Assembly: GCA_017935365.1 (NCBI GenBank)
Contig: JAGBHT010000005.1
Span: 1-64,000, forward strand
Direction of reading: 5' to 3'
Length of the DNA: 64,000 nucleotides
DNA from: Ruminiclostridium sp.
GTDB lineage: Bacteria; Bacillota; Clostridia; Oscillospirales; Ruminococcaceae
Positions 62,096 to 64,000 of this stretch are shown in pieces. Every line of letters begins with the position of its first letter. Within the stretch, counting starts at the first letter, position 1. The position numbers were made by a program, and so were the translations under genes. The notes below the pieces were generated by a model. That model had not been told where the DNA came from, ran no database searches, and was given only the letters and a program-made list of their open reading frames with translations.

Positions 62096-62365
62096 TCAGA
62101 ACATTAGTATCGAGTCCGCAATAGCTTCGGGACTTACGTCGTAAGTGTCGTTTGCAACACTGTCTGTAAGTGCCTCGATACGCTCTGCCGACGCATTTTC
62201 GTTTACCGATGCGGCAAGGTCAGCCTTTGCAGCCTCTACACTTCGTGCAAAATTGAACTCTATCTTATCTGTCTTCTTCTCTGCGGGAGCAACCTTTGTT
62301 TTACCGCTGTTCAGTTTCATCTTACTGTAGACATTTACAATACCGCTGATATTCTTTATTTCCAT
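62096..62365 (-). CDS. flgM: anti-sigma-D factor FlgM
   Basis: About 89 residues: a disordered Lys/Ala-rich N-terminal half, then the sigma-binding end with ERIEALTDSVANDTYDVSP and EAIADSILMF. It holds sigma-28/sigma-D inactive until it is exported through the completed hook. First gene of the operon, behind a sigma-D promoter, which gives autoregulation. Confidence 0.88.
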   Translation of the reverse strand: MEIKNISGIVNVYSKMKLNSGKTKVAPAEKKTDKIEFNFARSVEAAKADLAASVNENASAERIEALTDSVANDTYDVSPEAIADSILMF

Positions 62366-62420
62366 TTATTTTCAGCTCCCTTCGGGCAAACTTAGCCTAT
62401 AAAATTCTTCTACATATATT

Positions 62421-62447
62421 CTATCGGCAGATTTGTATTAAAGTTTA
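62421..62447 (-). promoter_or_regulatory. sigma-D (sigma-28) promoter of the flgM operon
   Basis: Minus strand TAAA (62444-62447), exactly 15 bases, GCCGATAG (62421-62428), matching TAAA-N15-GCCGATAN. It lies about 50 bases before the flgM start. Confidence 0.85.
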
Positions 62448-62515
62448 TTTTTATGGGGGATTTTATAAGAAAAATTGCGGATTTTTTATGCAGAATTCAA
62501 AAAACAGACAAAATG

Positions 62516-62543
62516 AAAACCCCGTTATCCGAAGATAACGGGG
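62516..62543 (-). terminator. terminator of the small surface protein gene
   Basis: Perfect stem CCCCGTTATC / GATAACGGGG with a CGAA loop, followed on the minus strand by a TTTTCATTTT tract. A second small hairpin, AACCAC / GTGGTT, lies at about 62570-62587. Confidence 0.85.
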
Positions 62544-62612
62544 TCATAAATTCGAACATTGTCCTTCTTAACCACCGAGTGTGGTTAGTATCGAATCTAT
62601 CAGGTAATTAAA

Positions 62613-62831
62613 TTACTTGTTCTTCTTCTTTAAAACGATACCGCTTACTGTAAGAGCGCCTGCAGCGAGAGCTACGGGAACTACTGTAAGTACAACACCT
62701 GTGTTTGTGTTGCCTGATGAAGCACCGGGAGTAACTGTCTCTGACTTACCGATGTCACCTGCTGCGAAAGCTGCTGTTGAGCAAGCTGCTACCATTGCGA
62801 TAGATGCTACTGTTGCTAAAATCTTTTTCAT
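62613..62831 (-). CDS. small secreted protein with sortase-like sorting tail
   Basis: About 72 residues. A signal peptide (KKILATVASIAMVAACSTAA, cleaved near AFA-AG) is followed by only about 22 residues, then NTNTG, a hydrophobic stretch (LTVVPVALAAGALTVSGIVL) and KKKNK. That end has the layout of a cell-wall sorting signal, with NTNTG in place of LPXTG or NPXTG. The start at 62831 has GGAGG eight bases upstream. It could be a wall-anchored micro-protein or a two-pass membrane peptide. Confidence 0.65.
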   Translation of the reverse strand: MKKILATVASIAMVAACSTAAFAAGDIGKSETVTPGASSGNTNTGVVLTVVPVALAAGALTVSGIVLKKKNK

Positions 62832-62846
62832 TTCTTTGTCCTCCAT

Positions 62847-63095
62847 GTATTCTGTGCTTTAAAAGCACGTTTTAGTTTTTTCAATTATGCAGTCACGGGA
62901 TTCTCTCAAAAAGTTTCACGCTTTTTAAAAAATATTCAAAAAATTTTTTAAATTTTGAATATCTCTTTATCAACTGCTTACATTTCGGTAGTCGGCGGCG
63001 GGGGCTAAAAAGTTTCAGAAATTTTCAAAAAATTTTAAAAAATTTTTGAAACATGGCGTAAAGTCAGTGTTTATGCGGATTCGTGAAATATAAAA
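62847..63095. other. AT-rich region with large hairpins
   Basis: No gene. It contains GTGCTTTAAAAGCAC (62854-62868), a perfect 15-base dyad in the leader of the small surface protein gene. Two long A/T-rich inverted repeats follow, ATATTCAAAA / TTTTGAATAT (about 62931-62962) and GTTTCA / TGAAAC with A/T arms (about 63012-63053). Each is preceded by AAAAAGTTTCA. A leftward promoter may be TTGAGA-N16-TAATTG near 62885-62915. Confidence 0.4.
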
Positions 63096-63125
63096 AATAC
63101 GGCTGTAGGGTGAAACAGCCGTATT
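63096..63125 (-). terminator. preA terminator
   Basis: AATACGGCTGT / ACAGCCGTATT, 11-bp perfect stem, flanked by A and T runs. Confidence 0.85.
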
Positions 63126-63148
63126 TTATGAAAATCTTTATCGAAAAA

Positions 63149-64000
63149 TCAGCGCTTTTTTGCAACTCTTTTAGCCTTTGAAATGCAATTTACCGGGCAG
63201 ACCGTAGCACAGAGGTGACAGCCAACGCACTTTGAGCCGAGAAAAACAGGTTTTCTTTTATCGCTGTCAAAGTCAAGAGCCTGATGTCCCGCGTCATAGC
63301 ACGCGACATAGCATCTGCCGCAGCCGATACACTTATTTTTATCGAATATGGGATATGTAACGGTGTCACGGTCAAGACTGCCGGCATCGGTCATATTCTT
63401 ATTTGCAAGACCGACAACTTCCGATACGCTGTTGTAGCCCGCCGATGTCAGCCAGCGGGATAATCCGTCAAGCATATCGTCTATTATTCTGTAGCCGTAC
63501 TGCATTACAGATGTTGTTACCTGGAGATTTGTACAGCCCATAAGTATAAATTCCAGACCGTCACGCCATGTTTCGATACCGCCCATACCGCTTATCGGTA
63601 CGCTTTCAAGCCGGTCGTTCTTCTTCATATCCGAGATGAAACGCAGAGCGATAGGCTTTACCGCTTTACCCGAATATCCGCCGACTGCGGACTTGCCATT
63701 TATATCCGGGGTCGGAACGAAGCTGTCAAGATCGACGTTTGTGATGCTCTTGACTGTGTTTATTGCCGCTATGCCGTCCGCTCCTGCATTTACAGCCGCA
63801 ATAGCGGGGATCTCCATATTGGTGATATTGGGCGTCATTTTGGCAAGTACAGGGAGTTTTGTACCGCGTTTTACTGCGGCGGTGTACTTTGCCACAAGCT
63901 CCGGGTTTGTGCCTACATCACTGCCCATGCTGTGACTTGTCATCTGCGGACATGAGAAGTTACATTCTATCATGTCAACGCCCGCTTCTTCTGACAGCCG
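63149..64000 (-). CDS. preA: NAD-dependent dihydropyrimidine dehydrogenase subunit PreA, 3' part
   Basis: The gene runs off the window; the frame is open from 64000 (RLSEEAGVD) through the ATG at 63973, so that ATG is internal. The visible 284 residues include the dihydroorotate-dehydrogenase-like FMN barrel ([37 protein letters not shown]) and a C-terminal pair of 4Fe-4S clusters ([11 protein letters not shown] and [15 protein letters not shown]). PreA with PreT reduces uracil and thymine to dihydro forms in the cytoplasm. Confidence 0.9.
   Translation of the reverse strand, partial: RLSEEAGVDMIECNFSCPQMTSHSMGSDVGTNPELVAKYTAAVKRGTKLPVLAKMTPNITNMEIPAIAAVNAGADGIAAINTVKSITNVDLDSFVPTPDINGKSAVGGYSGKAVKPIALRFISDMKKNDRLESVPISGMGGIETWRDGLEFILMGCTNLQVTTSVMQYGYRIIDDMLDGLSRWLTSAGYNSVSEVVGLANKNMTDAGSLDRDTVTYPIFDKNKCIGCGRCYVACYDAGHQALDFDSDKRKPVFLGSKCVGCHLCATVCPVNCISKAKRVAKKR

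Overview
The window looks like a chromosome segment around the replication origin of a Gram-positive, flagellated, probably endospore-forming member of the Clostridia. I infer a Ruminococcaceae/Oscillospirales-type genome from the gene content: FabK-type fatty acid synthesis, an acyl-ACP thioesterase, flagellar FliW/CsrA, SleB, T-box control, sigma-A promoters of the TTGACA-N17-TATAAT type and AGGAGG ribosome binding sites. No species is claimed.

Region 1 (1-25.6 kb) reads almost entirely leftward. After sleB, an ABC exporter, an acyl-ACP thioesterase and serS comes the partition set parB, parA and noc, then rsmG, mnmG, gyrA, two small membrane proteins and gyrB. A lone alpha/beta hydrolase on the other strand interrupts the series. 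It continues with remB, recF, yaaA, two small lipocalin-like membrane proteins, dnaN, dnaA and pyk. This is the classical Firmicute dnaA-dnaN-yaaA-recF-remB-gyrB-gyrA block, here joined head-on to the mnmG-rsmG-noc-soj-spo0J block. Two parS-like 16-mers lie inside it.

Region 2 (25.6-26.35 kb) has no gene. Gene direction flips here, and it carries a cluster of DnaA-box-like 9-mers, so it is my candidate for oriC. To its right, genes read rightward: a VTC-domain/DUF4956 pair, a DAHP synthase behind a tyrosine-type T-box, tyrS and a GNAT acetyltransferase.

Region 3 (32.4-43 kb) is fatty acid synthesis. A leftward operon runs fabH-fabK-fabG-fabF-accB-fabZ-accC-accD-accA, with acpP behind its own promoter. 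fabD leads a rightward operon from the same intergenic region; that operon continues with a PAP2 phosphatase, aroE, aroK, an amidohydrolase, a lone fumarase alpha subunit, a transglutaminase-like protein, trmL and degV. metY follows, behind a short Cys-containing leader peptide, then mnmA and a small exported-protein cassette.

Region 4 (54-62.4 kb) is one leftward late-flagellar operon (flgM, flgN, flgK, flgL, DUF6470, fliW, csrA, fliD, fliS, fliT-like) behind a sigma-D-type promoter. The right edge holds a small surface protein and the 3' part of preA.

The most unusual material is non-coding. A family of modular palindromic repeats sits directly against the stop codons of at least six genes. 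Two members carry a nested-hairpin module whose stems differ in sequence while the loops are conserved. There is a probable cysteine-responsive attenuator before metY, a MITE-like element beside dnaA, and an unusual overlapping promoter arrangement between fabH and fabD.
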